From Betaproteobacteria bacterium (GTDB lineage Bacteria > Pseudomonadota > Gammaproteobacteria > Burkholderiales > Casimicrobiaceae), in the NCBI GenBank assembly GCA_027492485.1, contig JAPUER010000075.1, forward strand, positions 109,155 through 145,556: DNA of 36,402 bases, written 5' to 3'. A program made the position numbers and the translations under genes. This document shows positions 1 to 7,957 of the stretch, one piece after another. The first letter of the stretch is position 1; each line of letters begins with the position of its first letter. Below the pieces are notes generated by a model. The model did not search any database, was not told the origin of the DNA, and worked only from the letters and a program-made list of their open reading frames with translations.

Positions 1-265
1 GCCACACGCGTTGCCCGATCCAGCCGCCAAGACGGCCGGCGACAGCGCGCCAGCCGCGGCGCGACGCGGCGGGCGCCGCTTCGGTGGCCGCTGCGCTCGC
101 CAGTGCACCGTTCGCCCGCAACTCGCCGAAGCGCGCCAGCAGGGTGGCCTCCAGCGCGTCCGGCGGCGCCAGGCTGCGGTAGCGCTGCGCGGCATCCGCC
201 CACGCCGCATCCGGCGGTGAGTGGACGCGATCGTCGGCGTTGTCGTTGTGATTGAGCTCGCTCAT
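1..265 (-). CDS. Probable anti-sigma factor or sigma-linked protein, N-terminal part (runs off the window)
   Basis: The ATG at 265 overlaps the TGA of the upstream ECF sigma gene (ATGA), so the two are translationally coupled. The first 88 or so residues are visible. They begin MSELNHNDNADDRVHSPPDA and contain a stretch like YRSLAPPDALEATLLARF, which resembles the short N-terminal segment of proteins commonly encoded right after ECF sigma genes. No HxxxCxxC zinc anti-sigma motif and no membrane segment are seen in the visible part; a membrane helix could lie beyond the edge. The role as regulator of the neighbouring sigma factor is inferred from position. The reading frame is open at base 1, so the gene is incomplete here. 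Confidence 0.6.
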   Translation of the reverse strand, partial: MSELNHNDNADDRVHSPPDAAWADAAQRYRSLAPPDALEATLLARFGELRANGALASAAATEAAPAASRRGWRAVAGRLGGWIGQRVW

Positions 266-933
266 GCGGATATTCGGGTGTCGGCGGGGAAAAGTTCCAC
301 GACGCGCTGGCGCAGCGCCTCTTTGGCGCGGCTCAGCCGGGAACGGACGGTGCCGACCGGGCAGCCAATGATGGTGGCGGCGTCGGCATAGGAGAACTCT
401 TCGAATTCGATCAGCGCGACGACCTCGCGATGCTCCGGCGCCAGCGTCGCCAGCGCCGCCAGCAGCGCGTCACCGCGCTCGCGGGCGAGCAGGTGCGCGA
501 GCGCGTCGCTCACCGCGTCGCCGGTCTCCTGCGGCGGCGCGGCCGGCGCGTCGTCGGGCAATTCGTCGAAGCGGGCGGCGGCGGCGCGGATGCGCAGCGC
601 ATGGTTGCGCGCGACGCCGCAGAGAAAGGCGGCCAGCGTGCTGCGCGTGGCATCGAAACCGGTGGCGCCCTGCGTCGCCAGCCACAGGAAGGTTTCCTGC
701 GTGGCATCGGCCGCCGCGTCGCGCGACGGCGCGTGCAGGCAGGCGAAGCGATGCACCGCCGCGCCGTGACGCCGGTACACCGTGGCCAGTGCCACGGCGT
801 CGCCGGCCCGGACGCGCGCAAGCAGGGCGTCGTCGGTTGTGCTGTCGACGGGTTGGCGAGATCTCACGCTGCTTATTCCGTCAACGCGGCACAAAAGTTC
901 CCCCTGGCGGGCAAAGACCGTCGTCGGGAGCAA
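262..933 (-). CDS. ECF-family RNA polymerase sigma factor
   Basis: A sigma-70 family extracytoplasmic-function factor that would direct RNA polymerase to a small regulon. Region 2 is visible as DDALLARVRAGDAVALATVY followed by DAAADATQETFLWLA (the usual DA-ED-QETFL segment). Region 4 is visible as LAPEHREVVALIEFEEFSYA then GCPVGTVRSRLSRAKEALR, a typical sigma-4 helix-turn-helix. The protein is up to 223 aa. The first 20 or so residues (MLPTTVFARQGELLC) look unlike sigma sequence, and an in-frame GTG at 867 would give a more ordinary start, so the true start is uncertain. It overlaps the probable anti-sigma gene downstream and diverges from a TonB-dependent receptor. That receptor lacks an N-terminal signalling domain, so a Fec-type surface-signalling circuit is not indicated. 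Confidence 0.88.
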   Translation of the reverse strand: MLPTTVFARQGELLCRVDGISSVRSRQPVDSTTDDALLARVRAGDAVALATVYRRHGAAVHRFACLHAPSRDAAADATQETFLWLATQGATGFDATRSTLAAFLCGVARNHALRIRAAAARFDELPDDAPAAPPQETGDAVSDALAHLLARERGDALLAALATLAPEHREVVALIEFEEFSYADAATIIGCPVGTVRSRLSRAKEALRQRVVELFPADTRISA

Positions 934-1245
934 CGGCTTTTCCGGAAAATGGCGTCCATATTGGGCTCACCGGGCAAAAAGCGCAAAAGTCGACTTTTGG
1001 CATAAATGGCCTGTTTGCCCAATTGTGATGGGGATTTTTATCAAAAGCCATACCTGCCCCGACACAGTGCAAGGCGCACCAGCGCGCAGCCAAACGTGCA
1101 ATTTTCCGATGCCGGCCGGCGGCGGTTGCGGCAAGTTTGCGACACCTTGCGCCGGCTTTGCCGCTTTGTCACCCGCCTGTCATCGCAACGCACAAAAGCT
1201 GTGGAATATTTGAACGCTGTCAGTCAAAAAAAACCGGGTGCATCC
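934..1245. promoter_or_regulatory. Divergent intergenic region between sigma gene and TonB receptor, with a 14-bp palindrome
   Basis: This roughly 310-base region separates the leftward sigma gene from the rightward receptor gene and must hold both promoters. Its clearest structure is a perfect 14-bp palindrome, AAAAGTCGACTTTT, at 985-998. It is nested between GGGCAAA (972-978) and TTTGCCC (1014-1020), which could form an outer pair. This could be a regulator-binding site, but I recognise no specific operator. The receptor reading frame is open upstream of its ATG to about 1006, but that stretch looks non-coding. No confident -35/-10 pair was identified. Confidence 0.35.
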
Positions 1246-3657
1246 ATGTTCTTCCCCAACACATCCAATCACAAACTGTCCGCCATTGCGCGCGCAGTTG
1301 CCCTCGCGCTCGCCAGCGCCGCCATCGGTACCGCCATGGCGCAAACCAAGCCGGCCAGCGACGACGACTCGCCGCGCGCCAAAGAAGACACGGTGCGCCT
1401 CGGCACCGTCACCATCGTCGGCCAGGGCGACAAGCTCGGCGCCGGCCAGATCCTGAAGGAAGACACGGTCAAGGCCCGCTCGACGGTGACCAAGGACGCC
1501 ACCGAAAAGGATCGCGCCACCGGCAACTCTTATCAGGCGCTGGCGTTGCTGCCGGGCATCAACACCTTCAACTACGACGGCACCGGCCTGTTCGGCGGCG
1601 GCCTCAACGTGCGCGGCTTCGACGTCACCCAGCTCGGCTTCACCATTAACGGCGTGCCGGTCAACGATTCCGGCAGCTATTCGATCTTCCCGCAGGAATA
1701 CGTCGACATGGAGAACATCTGCACGCAGCAGATTTCCCAGGGCAATCCCGACGTCGAATCGCCGCACGTCGGCGCCACCGGCGGCTCCATCAACATCGTG
1801 AGCTGCGACCCGGAAGAAAAGCGTCGCCTGCGCGTCGCGCAAACCGTCGGCCAGCTGAATCTGTCGCGCACCTTCGTTCGCTTCGATAGCGGCCGCTTCG
1901 CCAACAACATGCTGAAGACTTTCATCAGCGCCTCGCACACCCAGGCCGACAAATGGAAGGGCGAGGGCGGTGCCAAGCGCGATCACTTCGATGCTGCGTT
2001 CTCGCTCGACCTGTCGCCGGACAACCGCATTCTCGGCTCGGTCCTGTACAACAAGGCGGTCAACAACAACTTCCAGTCGTTCAGCCTGGCGCAGCTCAAC
2101 ACGCTTGGCTACTATGCCGACTACTCGCCCACCTTCACGCCCGGCCATCTGACGCCGGTCGCCGGCACCGCACAGGTCGAAACCGGCCCGCGCTCGCCGC
2201 AGCAGTTCTACAAGCTGGCGTTAAATCCGTTCGAGAACGCGATCGTGTCGCTGTCCGGTTCGTTCCGCCTCGCCGAAAACACCTACCTCAAAGTCCAGCC
2301 CTATATGTGGTACGGCTTCGGCACCGGCGGCGTGCAACAGCGCGCGCAGTCGGAAACCGGCTTCCTGAACACCACCACCGGACGCATGGGTGCCGCAAGG
2401 GATTTGAACGGCGACGGCGACACGCTCGATACCGTCATCGTGGCCAACAGCAGCGTCACCAAGACCAACCGCCCCGGCGTCACCGCCGAGGTTAACCACA
2501 CGTTCGGCAGCCATCAGCTCAAGCTCGGCTTCTGGTACGAGCGCGCACAGCACAAGCAAACCGGCCCGATGGTTGCCGTCGACGCCAACGGCAATCCGGT
2601 CGACCAGTGGCTGCGCGATGGCCGCATCCTGCGCCCGGACGGCAGCGAATTCAATTCGCGCAACTGGCTCACGGTCAGCCCGGCCTATCAGGCTTACTTC
2701 AGCGACCAGTTCAGCTTCATGAACGACCGCGGCCTGCTGCAGTTCGGCGCCCGCGCGCTGAACATCACGCGCACGTTCACCAATTACCCGAACGAAGGCG
2801 GCAGCACGGTCAACTTCAACTCGCAATACACCGTCGAGAAGAAATTCAACGATGTCCTGCCGCAGCTCGGTGTGCGCTTCAACCTCGATCGCGAGCAGCA
2901 GGTGTTCGCCAACGTCGGCAAGAACTTCCGCGCGCCGCCCAACTTCGCCTACGCGCCGACCAACGGCAACGTCACCATCACCAATGGCGTGGCAGTGCTG
3001 ACCGGCGACATCAAGCCGGAAACCTCGATCACCATCGACGCCGGTTATCGCTATCAGGGCAAGGCGCTCACCTTCTCGGCCACCGCCTTCAACGTCGACT
3101 TCAAGGATCGTCAGGCCAACGCCTTCGACCCGGCCACGCTGAAGACCATCTACACCAACGCCGGCAAGGCCCGCACGCGTGGACTCGAACTCGAAGCCGG
3201 CACCACGCCGGTCAACGGCTGGTCGCTCTACGGTTCGCTGACTCTGCAGCAAAGCAAGGTGTTGAACGACCTGCGCACCAGCGCCACGGTAGTGCTGCAG
3301 ACCAACGGCAAGATGTTCGCGCTGACGCCGCGCACGCTGGCCGGTCTCGCGCTGCAATACTCGCAAGGCCCGTTGTACGCCCGCCTGAAGGCGAAGCACA
3401 CCGGCAACCAGTTCGCCACGCTGATGAACGACGAGGAAGTGCCGAGCTACATGACGGCCGACTTTGATGCCGGCTACAAGTTTGCCGACATGGCATTCAT
3501 GAAGAACCCGATGCTGCGCCTGAACGTCAGCAACATCGGCAACACCAAGTACCGCAACCCGAGCTCGGGCACGGTTCTCAGCTCTAACGGCACCAACGTG
3601 TTTTATTATCTCGGCGCGCCACGTTTCTTCTCGGTCACTCTGAGCGCCGACTTCTAG
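1246..3657 (+). CDS. TonB-dependent outer-membrane receptor
   Basis: An outer-membrane gated channel for active uptake of a ligand, driven by TonB. The start at 1246 is chosen because it begins a clear signal peptide (residues 1-32, ending AMA before Q33); the 80 codons upstream look non-coding. The mature N-terminus goes straight into a plug domain (about 75-195) with SYQALALLPGINTF, LNVRGFDVTQLGFTINGVPV and GATGGSINIV. The beta-barrel fills the rest and ends in the expected terminal phenylalanine (FFSVTLSADF). Length is 803 aa. There is no STN signalling domain. The plug carries two cysteines (in ENICTQQ and IVSCDPEE) that could form a disulfide. The ligand cannot be read from sequence. The neighbouring phosphoesterase and pst genes suggest a phosphorus-containing compound, but that is inference. 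A terminator-like hairpin follows the gene. Confidence 0.9.
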   Translation: MFFPNTSNHKLSAIARAVALALASAAIGTAMAQTKPASDDDSPRAKEDTVRLGTVTIVGQGDKLGAGQILKEDTVKARSTVTKDATEKDRATGNSYQALALLPGINTFNYDGTGLFGGGLNVRGFDVTQLGFTINGVPVNDSGSYSIFPQEYVDMENICTQQISQGNPDVESPHVGATGGSINIVSCDPEEKRRLRVAQTVGQLNLSRTFVRFDSGRFANNMLKTFISASHTQADKWKGEGGAKRDHFDAAFSLDLSPDNRILGSVLYNKAVNNNFQSFSLAQLNTLGYYADYSPTFTPGHLTPVAGTAQVETGPRSPQQFYKLALNPFENAIVSLSGSFRLAENTYLKVQPYMWYGFGTGGVQQRAQSETGFLNTTTGRMGAARDLNGDGDTLDTVIVANSSVTKTNRPGVTAEVNHTFGSHQLKLGFWYERAQHKQTGPMVAVDANGNPVDQWLRDGRILRPDGSEFNSRNWLTVSPAYQAYFSDQFSFMNDRGLLQFGARALNITRTFTNYPNEGGSTVNFNSQYTVEKKFNDVLPQLGVRFNLDREQQVFANVGKNFRAPPNFAYAPTNGNVTITNGVAVLTGDIKPETSITIDAGYRYQGKALTFSATAFNVDFKDRQANAFDPATLKTIYTNAGKARTRGLELEAGTTPVNGWSLYGSLTLQQSKVLNDLRTSATVVLQTNGKMFALTPRTLAGLALQYSQGPLYARLKAKHTGNQFATLMNDEEVPSYMTADFDAGYKFADMAFMKNPMLRLNVSNIGNTKYRNPSSGTVLSSNGTNVFYYLGAPRFFSVTLSADF

Positions 3658-3711
3658 TCGCCTCCGCTTGACCGGCGCCGCACGGCCGTGCGGCACCACG
3701 GAAACTTTTCG

Positions 3712-3743
3712 AAGCCGCGCCACAAGCGCGGCTTTGTTTTTTT
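3712..3743 (+). terminator. Rho-independent terminator after the TonB receptor gene
   Basis: The arms AAGCCGCGC (3712-3720) and GCGCGGCTT (3726-3734) pair perfectly around a 5-base loop and are followed by a T-rich run (TTTGTTTTTTT). It lies 54 bases after the receptor stop and 26 bases before the phosphoesterase ATG. The phosphoesterase is therefore either transcribed from its own promoter or reached only by read-through. Confidence 0.85.
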
Positions 3744-3769
3744 GCAGGTCTGTACACAGGTCGATCAAC

Positions 3770-5860
3770 ATGCAACTGTTCTCCCGCTCACGCCCGTCGC
3801 CCGCATGCTCCGTTCGCGCCACCGCGCTGACGGCACTCGCCGCCGCAACCACGCTTGCGCTGCTCGCCGGTTGCGCCACACCCGGTGGATCCGGCACGGC
3901 ACCTGCCACGGTCCGGCTCGCCGACGGCACCCGTGCCCAGCTCGCATTGCTGGAAACTACCGACCTGCACACCAACATCCTCTCCTACGACTACTACCGG
4001 CTCGGCGAGGACCGCAGCATTGGCTTCGAGCGCACGGCGGCGCTGATCGCGGCGGCGCGCAGGGAATTCGCCAACACGCTGCTGTTCGACAACGGCGACA
4101 CCATTCAGGGCACCGCGCTGTCGGACTATCAGGCGCAGGTCAAACGCCTCGGCTGCGGCGACGTGCTGGCGATGTACAAGGTGATGAACGCCCTCGGCTA
4201 CGATGCCGGCGGCATCGGCAATCACGAGTTCAACTACGGCCTGTCGTTTCTGTCGCAGGTGACGGGCAACCGCTTCAACGTCGATCTCAAGGCGGGCGAG
4301 CAGGCGATCCCGGCGCAACCCTGCGCCGGGCCGAACTTTCCGCTGGTGCTGGCCAACGTGCTCTCGGTCAAGGACCGCAAGCCGCTGTTCAAACCCTATG
4401 TCGTGCTCGACCGCAAGCTAAAGGTCACCACTGCGGACGGCAAGAGCGCCGAAGCGCCGATCAGGGTCGGCGTGATCGCGTTCACGCCGCCGAAAATTCT
4501 CGACTGGGACAAGCGCTGGCTGAACGGCGTCGTTTACACCGACGGCATCAGGGAGCTTGCCGAGCAATACATCCCGGAGATGAAGGCGCAGGGTGCCGAC
4601 CTGATCGTCGCCATCTCGCACGGCGGGCTCGACGCCAACCCCTACACGCCGTCGATGGAGAACGCGAACTGGCATCTGGCGCAGGTGAAGGACGTGGACG
4701 CGATGCTGATCGGCCACTCGCACCAGACCTTCCCGAACGCCGCCAGTACGCTGCCGCAGTTCAACCTGCCCAACGTCGACAAGGCAAAAGGTTTTGTGCA
4801 CAACGTGCCGACGGTGATGGCGAATTTCTGGGGCAAGACGCTCGGCGTGATCCAGTTGCAGCTCACTGCCAAAGACGGCCGCTGGTCGGTCGAGCGGACG
4901 AAAACCGTCGTCGAGGCGCGCAACATCCAGAACGCCGACCGCAGCTTCGTCGCGCCGCTGCCCGCCGTCGCCGAAACCGTGCGTGCCGAGCATCAGGCCA
5001 CCATCGACTATGTGAAAACGCCGATCGGCAGCAGCGATTTCGCGATGACCTCCTACTTCGCCGACGTGGGCGACGTGTCGGCAATGCAGATCGTCAACAT
5101 GGCGCAGACCGATTACGTGGCGAACTACGTGAAGCAGACCATGCCGCAGTACGCTGGCCTGCCAGTGCTGTCCACCGCATCGCCGTTCAAGACCGGTTTT
5201 GCCGGCGGTGCCGATTTCACCGACGTCGCCGCCGGGCCGGTCGCCATCAACAATGCGGCGGACCTCTATCTGTTCCCGAACACCTTGTACGCAGTCAAGG
5301 TCGACGGCGCCAGCCTGAAAGCCTGGCTGGAAGCCGCGGCACGCCGCTTCAACCGCATCGACCCCGCGCTCGCCGGCGAACAGTCGCTGACCAGCACCGC
5401 GCCGGGCTACACCTTCGACATGATCACCCATCCCGACGTGCGCTACGAAATCGATGTCACGAAAGGCAACGGCGAGCGCATCGTGAACCTGTCCCACAAG
5501 GGCTTGCCGGTATCGCCCGCCGCCGAGTTCATCGTCGCCACCAACAACTACCGCGCCAGTGGCGGCGGCAATTTCCCCGGTCTCGATGGCAGCAAAACCA
5601 TCTTCGCCTCGCCCGATACCAATCGCGAGGTGCTGATCAACTACGTGAAAGCGGAGAAGACCATCACGCGCGCCCGCCACGGCAGCGAGCGTAGCTGGCA
5701 TTTCGTCAAGCTCAACACGGCCGGGCCGATCGTCTTCAGATCCGCGCCCGGCAAACTCGCGGTCGCAAAGGCGGCAGGGATCAACAACGTGAGCGAACTG
5801 CGCGCCGACGATGGTTCCGGCAAAGGCCTGGCGGTGTACCGCATCGATCTGTCGAAGTAG
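3770..5860 (+). CDS. cpdB: CpdB-like 2',3'-cyclic-nucleotide phosphodiesterase/3'-nucleotidase, lipoprotein
   Basis: A periplasmic nucleotide phosphoesterase of the 5'-nucleotidase family, likely releasing phosphate and nucleosides from extracellular nucleotides. The start at 3770 gives a lipoprotein signal with lipobox LAGC (Cys35). The metallophosphoesterase domain shows TTDLHTN (about 63-69), DNGDTIQG (107-114), GNHEFNYG (150-157), a later ISHGG and GHSHQTFP. The TTDLHTNILSYDYY form is characteristic of the CpdB branch rather than UshA. The C-terminal nucleotide-binding domain shows FPNTLYAVKVDGASLKAWLE and NNYRASGGGNFPG. At 696 aa it is full length. E. coli CpdB is soluble in the periplasm, so lipid anchoring is a local variation. 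The gene lies 9 bases before the Sel1-repeat gene and shortly upstream of pstS, fitting a phosphate-scavenging role. Confidence 0.9.
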   Translation: MQLFSRSRPSPACSVRATALTALAAATTLALLAGCATPGGSGTAPATVRLADGTRAQLALLETTDLHTNILSYDYYRLGEDRSIGFERTAALIAAARREFANTLLFDNGDTIQGTALSDYQAQVKRLGCGDVLAMYKVMNALGYDAGGIGNHEFNYGLSFLSQVTGNRFNVDLKAGEQAIPAQPCAGPNFPLVLANVLSVKDRKPLFKPYVVLDRKLKVTTADGKSAEAPIRVGVIAFTPPKILDWDKRWLNGVVYTDGIRELAEQYIPEMKAQGADLIVAISHGGLDANPYTPSMENANWHLAQVKDVDAMLIGHSHQTFPNAASTLPQFNLPNVDKAKGFVHNVPTVMANFWGKTLGVIQLQLTAKDGRWSVERTKTVVEARNIQNADRSFVAPLPAVAETVRAEHQATIDYVKTPIGSSDFAMTSYFADVGDVSAMQIVNMAQTDYVANYVKQTMPQYAGLPVLSTASPFKTGFAGGADFTDVAAGPVAINNAADLYLFPNTLYAVKVDGASLKAWLEAAARRFNRIDPALAGEQSLTSTAPGYTFDMITHPDVRYEIDVTKGNGERIVNLSHKGLPVSPAAEFIVATNNYRASGGGNFPGLDGSKTIFASPDTNREVLINYVKAEKTITRARHGSERSWHFVKLNTAGPIVFRSAPGKLAVAKAAGINNVSELRADDGSGKGLAVYRIDLSK

Positions 5861-5869
5861 GCAACCCAC

Positions 5870-6688
5870 ATGCGTTGCCGTCCTCGCAAGTGCACGAGCA
5901 CACTGGCTGCGGCGCTGGTCGCGTGGTGCGTCTGTCCGCCTGTCGCCTCGATGGAAGGTGGCGCGATCGAGGAAACCGCGGTTGTGAAGCGCCCCGCCCT
6001 CGATTCCGCCACGCTCCATCGAGGCTACGACGCGAACGACCCGGCGCGCATTGACCGCCTGCGCATGGCCGCCGATGCGGGGCGCGACAACGATGCGTTG
6101 CAGGCACTTGTCGCGCTGGCGCAGGCAGGCAGCATGCTTGCCCAGCGGGCCGCCGGCGAGGCGCTGCTGCGCCGTGGCGATGCGACTTCTGCCGATGAAG
6201 GTCTGCGCTGGCTGCAGCGCGCGGCCGGGCAGGGCGATGCACTCGCCGCATTGAGTCTGGGCCGCGCCGCCTTGTCCGGGTCAGCGATCGCGGCGCGCAA
6301 CGACGCGCGTGCGCGCGACTGGTTTCGCAAGGCTTATGCAGCAGGCGCGACGCGGGCGCAGGCGGCCTATTACCTCGGTCTGCTCGCGCGCCCCGATGAC
6401 GCGGTAGAGGCCGTTGCCTACTATCGCGAAGCGGCGGAGCAGGGCATCGCGGAAGCCATGTACCAGCTCGGCAACGCCTGCGCAGCGGGCGACGGCACCG
6501 ATCAGGATTCGCGTGAAGCCATGCGCTGGTACCTGCGCGCCGCCGCGCTCGACCATCCGGCCGCGATTCAGGAGCTCGCGTTCGCCTTCCAGCGCGGCGA
6601 CACCTTGTTGCCGCAAAGCGACCTGCAGGCCGCGAACATGCGGTTGGCGATGGAGCATGCGTTGCGCCATCCAAAAGCGGCGCCGTAG
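5870..6688 (+). CDS. Secreted Sel1-like repeat (SLR) protein
   Basis: A 272-aa protein with an N-terminal export signal (hydrophobic stretch around residues 9-25, ending PVASM) and Sel1-type helical repeats over about residues 60-250. Repeat signatures include GLRWLQRAAGQGDALAALSL, ARDWFRKAYAAGATRAQAAY, AVAYYREAAEQGIAEAMYQL and AMRWYLRAAALDHPAAIQEL. Such repeats form protein-binding scaffolds; no catalytic domain is present. The gene begins 9 bases after the CpdB-like phosphoesterase stop, so they are probably co-transcribed. It could scaffold that lipoprotein or a cell-envelope complex, but the partner is unknown. Confidence 0.82.
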   Translation: MRCRPRKCTSTLAAALVAWCVCPPVASMEGGAIEETAVVKRPALDSATLHRGYDANDPARIDRLRMAADAGRDNDALQALVALAQAGSMLAQRAAGEALLRRGDATSADEGLRWLQRAAGQGDALAALSLGRAALSGSAIAARNDARARDWFRKAYAAGATRAQAAYYLGLLARPDDAVEAVAYYREAAEQGIAEAMYQLGNACAAGDGTDQDSREAMRWYLRAAALDHPAAIQELAFAFQRGDTLLPQSDLQAANMRLAMEHALRHPKAAP

Positions 6689-6744
6689 CGTTTCGACCAG
6701 TACCGTTTATCCGCCCCGCCGCGCGCTGCCACGCTGCAATACTG

Positions 6745-6766
6745 CTGTCACATATCCCGGTCAAAC
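6745..6766 (+). promoter_or_regulatory. Degenerate Pho-box-like sequence upstream of pstS
   Basis: The bases CTGTCACATAT match one Pho-box half-site (CTGTCA plus an AT-rich spacer). The second GTCA motif lies 13 bases on instead of the canonical 11, so the match is partial. It is about 70-90 bases before the pstS ATG, a plausible place for PhoB control. No phoB or phoR gene is in the window. Confidence 0.3.
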
Positions 6767-6834
6767 TCGCCGAACTAGAAAAGGGAAGGGTTCACCTTCC
6801 TCTCCTCCGAGAAGACCACAGAAGGATTTTGACC

Positions 6835-7860
6835 ATGCGTTTCTCGCAAACATTGATTGCTGCTGCCGCGCTGCCTCTCGCCGTTAGCGCCCAGACCGCC
6901 ATCACCGGCGCTGGCGCGACGTTCCCGTTCCCGATCTACGCCAAGTGGGCCGATGAGTACAAGAAGGCCACCAACGTGGCAATGAACTATCAGTCCATCG
7001 GCTCCGGCGGCGGCATCAAGCAGATCCAGTCGAAGACGGTTGACTTCGGCGCCTCCGACATGCCGCTGAAAGCAGAGGACCTGGCCAAAGACGGTCTGGT
7101 GCAGTTTCCCGCCATCATCGGCGGCGTGGTGCCGGTGACCAATCTCGATGCCGTGAAACCGGGCGAGCTGAAGCTCACCGGCGCCGTGCTGGCCGACATC
7201 TTCCTCGGCAAGATCAAGAGCTGGAACGACAAGGCGATCACCGACCTGAACCCCGGCATCAAGCTGGAGGCAACGCCGATCACCGTGGTGCGCCGCTCCG
7301 ACGGTTCGGGGACTACGTTCGTCTTTGTTGACTATCTATCGAAGGTGTCGCCGGAGTGGAAGAACAAGGTCGGCGTCGGCACTGCCGTGGCCTGGCCGGA
7401 AGGCGTGGGTGGCAAGGGCAACGAGGGCGTGGCGCAGTACGTGCAGCGCATCAAGGGCGCGATCGGCTACGTCGAGTACGCCTATGCCAAAAAGAACAAG
7501 CTCGACCACATTCAGTTGAAGAATCGCGACGGCCAGTTCGTGCAACCGGAAGAAGCGAGCTTCGCAGCGGCGTCTGCCGGCGCCGACTGGAAGGGCACGC
7601 CGGGCATGGGCGTGATCCTGACCGACCAGCCGGGTGCAAAGAGCTGGCCGATGACCAGCGCGTCGTTCATCCTGATGCACGCCAAACCCGCCAAGCCGGA
7701 AGCTGCAAAAGAAGTGCTCAAGTTCTTCGACTGGGCAATGAAGCAGGGCCAGAAGTCCGCCATCGAGCTGGACTACGTGCCGCTACCGGCTGCGACGGTG
7801 TCCTTGATCGGCGCCGAATGGAAGAAGATCACCGACGCCGGCGGCAAAGCGGTGTTCTAG
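6835..7860 (+). CDS. pstS: Phosphate ABC transporter substrate-binding protein PstS
   Basis: The periplasmic phosphate-binding component of the high-affinity Pst uptake system. The ATG at 6835 is chosen over the in-frame TTG at 6829 because AGAAGG lies 9 bases upstream. The signal peptide spans residues 1-19 or 20 (VSAQ). The mature protein begins with the hallmark TGAGATFPFPIY; phosphate-contacting segments IGSGGGIKQI, FGASDMPL and RSDGSGTTFVF follow. At 341 aa it is the usual length. It heads a pstS-pstC-pstA-pstB-phoU operon. A strong hairpin after the stop may protect the pstS message and so raise its expression relative to the membrane subunits. Confidence 0.97.
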   Translation: MRFSQTLIAAAALPLAVSAQTAITGAGATFPFPIYAKWADEYKKATNVAMNYQSIGSGGGIKQIQSKTVDFGASDMPLKAEDLAKDGLVQFPAIIGGVVPVTNLDAVKPGELKLTGAVLADIFLGKIKSWNDKAITDLNPGIKLEATPITVVRRSDGSGTTFVFVDYLSKVSPEWKNKVGVGTAVAWPEGVGGKGNEGVAQYVQRIKGAIGYVEYAYAKKNKLDHIQLKNRDGQFVQPEEASFAAASAGADWKGTPGMGVILTDQPGAKSWPMTSASFILMHAKPAKPEAAKEVLKFFDWAMKQGQKSAIELDYVPLPAATVSLIGAEWKKITDAGGKAVF

Positions 7861-7880
7861 CCAGCACGCCGGGCGGCAAG

Positions 7881-7906
7881 CAAGGCCGCGGTCTGCCGCG
7901 GTCTTG
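7881..7906 (+). other. Intercistronic hairpin between pstS and pstC
   Basis: CAAGGCCGCGG (7881-7891) pairs with CCGCGGTCTTG (7896-7906) over 11 base pairs, one of them G-U, around a TCTG loop. No T-run follows, so it is not a classical terminator. Its position after the binding-protein gene fits an RNA-stabilising or partial-attenuation element that sets PstS above PstCA. Confidence 0.65.
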
Positions 7907-7957
7907 TCACGCCGCGCTGAAAACAGTGCAGCGTGAAAAGACAAAGGAATCGAAAAG

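Noticed and set aside
11-220. Small plus-strand open frame at the left edge
   Set aside because: It is antisense to the minus-strand gene coupled to the sigma factor, and its Arg/Gly/Ala-rich translation is typical of a GC-rich shadow frame.
1006-1245. Upstream extension of the TonB receptor frame
   Set aside because: The residues before MFFPNTSNHK do not resemble protein sequence, and the ATG at 1246 begins a proper signal peptide.
2221-3978. Long minus-strand open frame under the TonB receptor
   Set aside because: It is the complementary frame of a clear receptor gene, has low-complexity Val/Arg/Ala composition, and also crosses the terminator and the start of the phosphoesterase gene.
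4418-6019. Long minus-strand open frame under the phosphoesterase
   Set aside because: It is a GC-driven shadow of the CpdB-like gene with no domain signature.
7881-7906. Terminator after pstS
   Set aside because: The stem is strong but no T-run follows, and pstC continues in the same direction.
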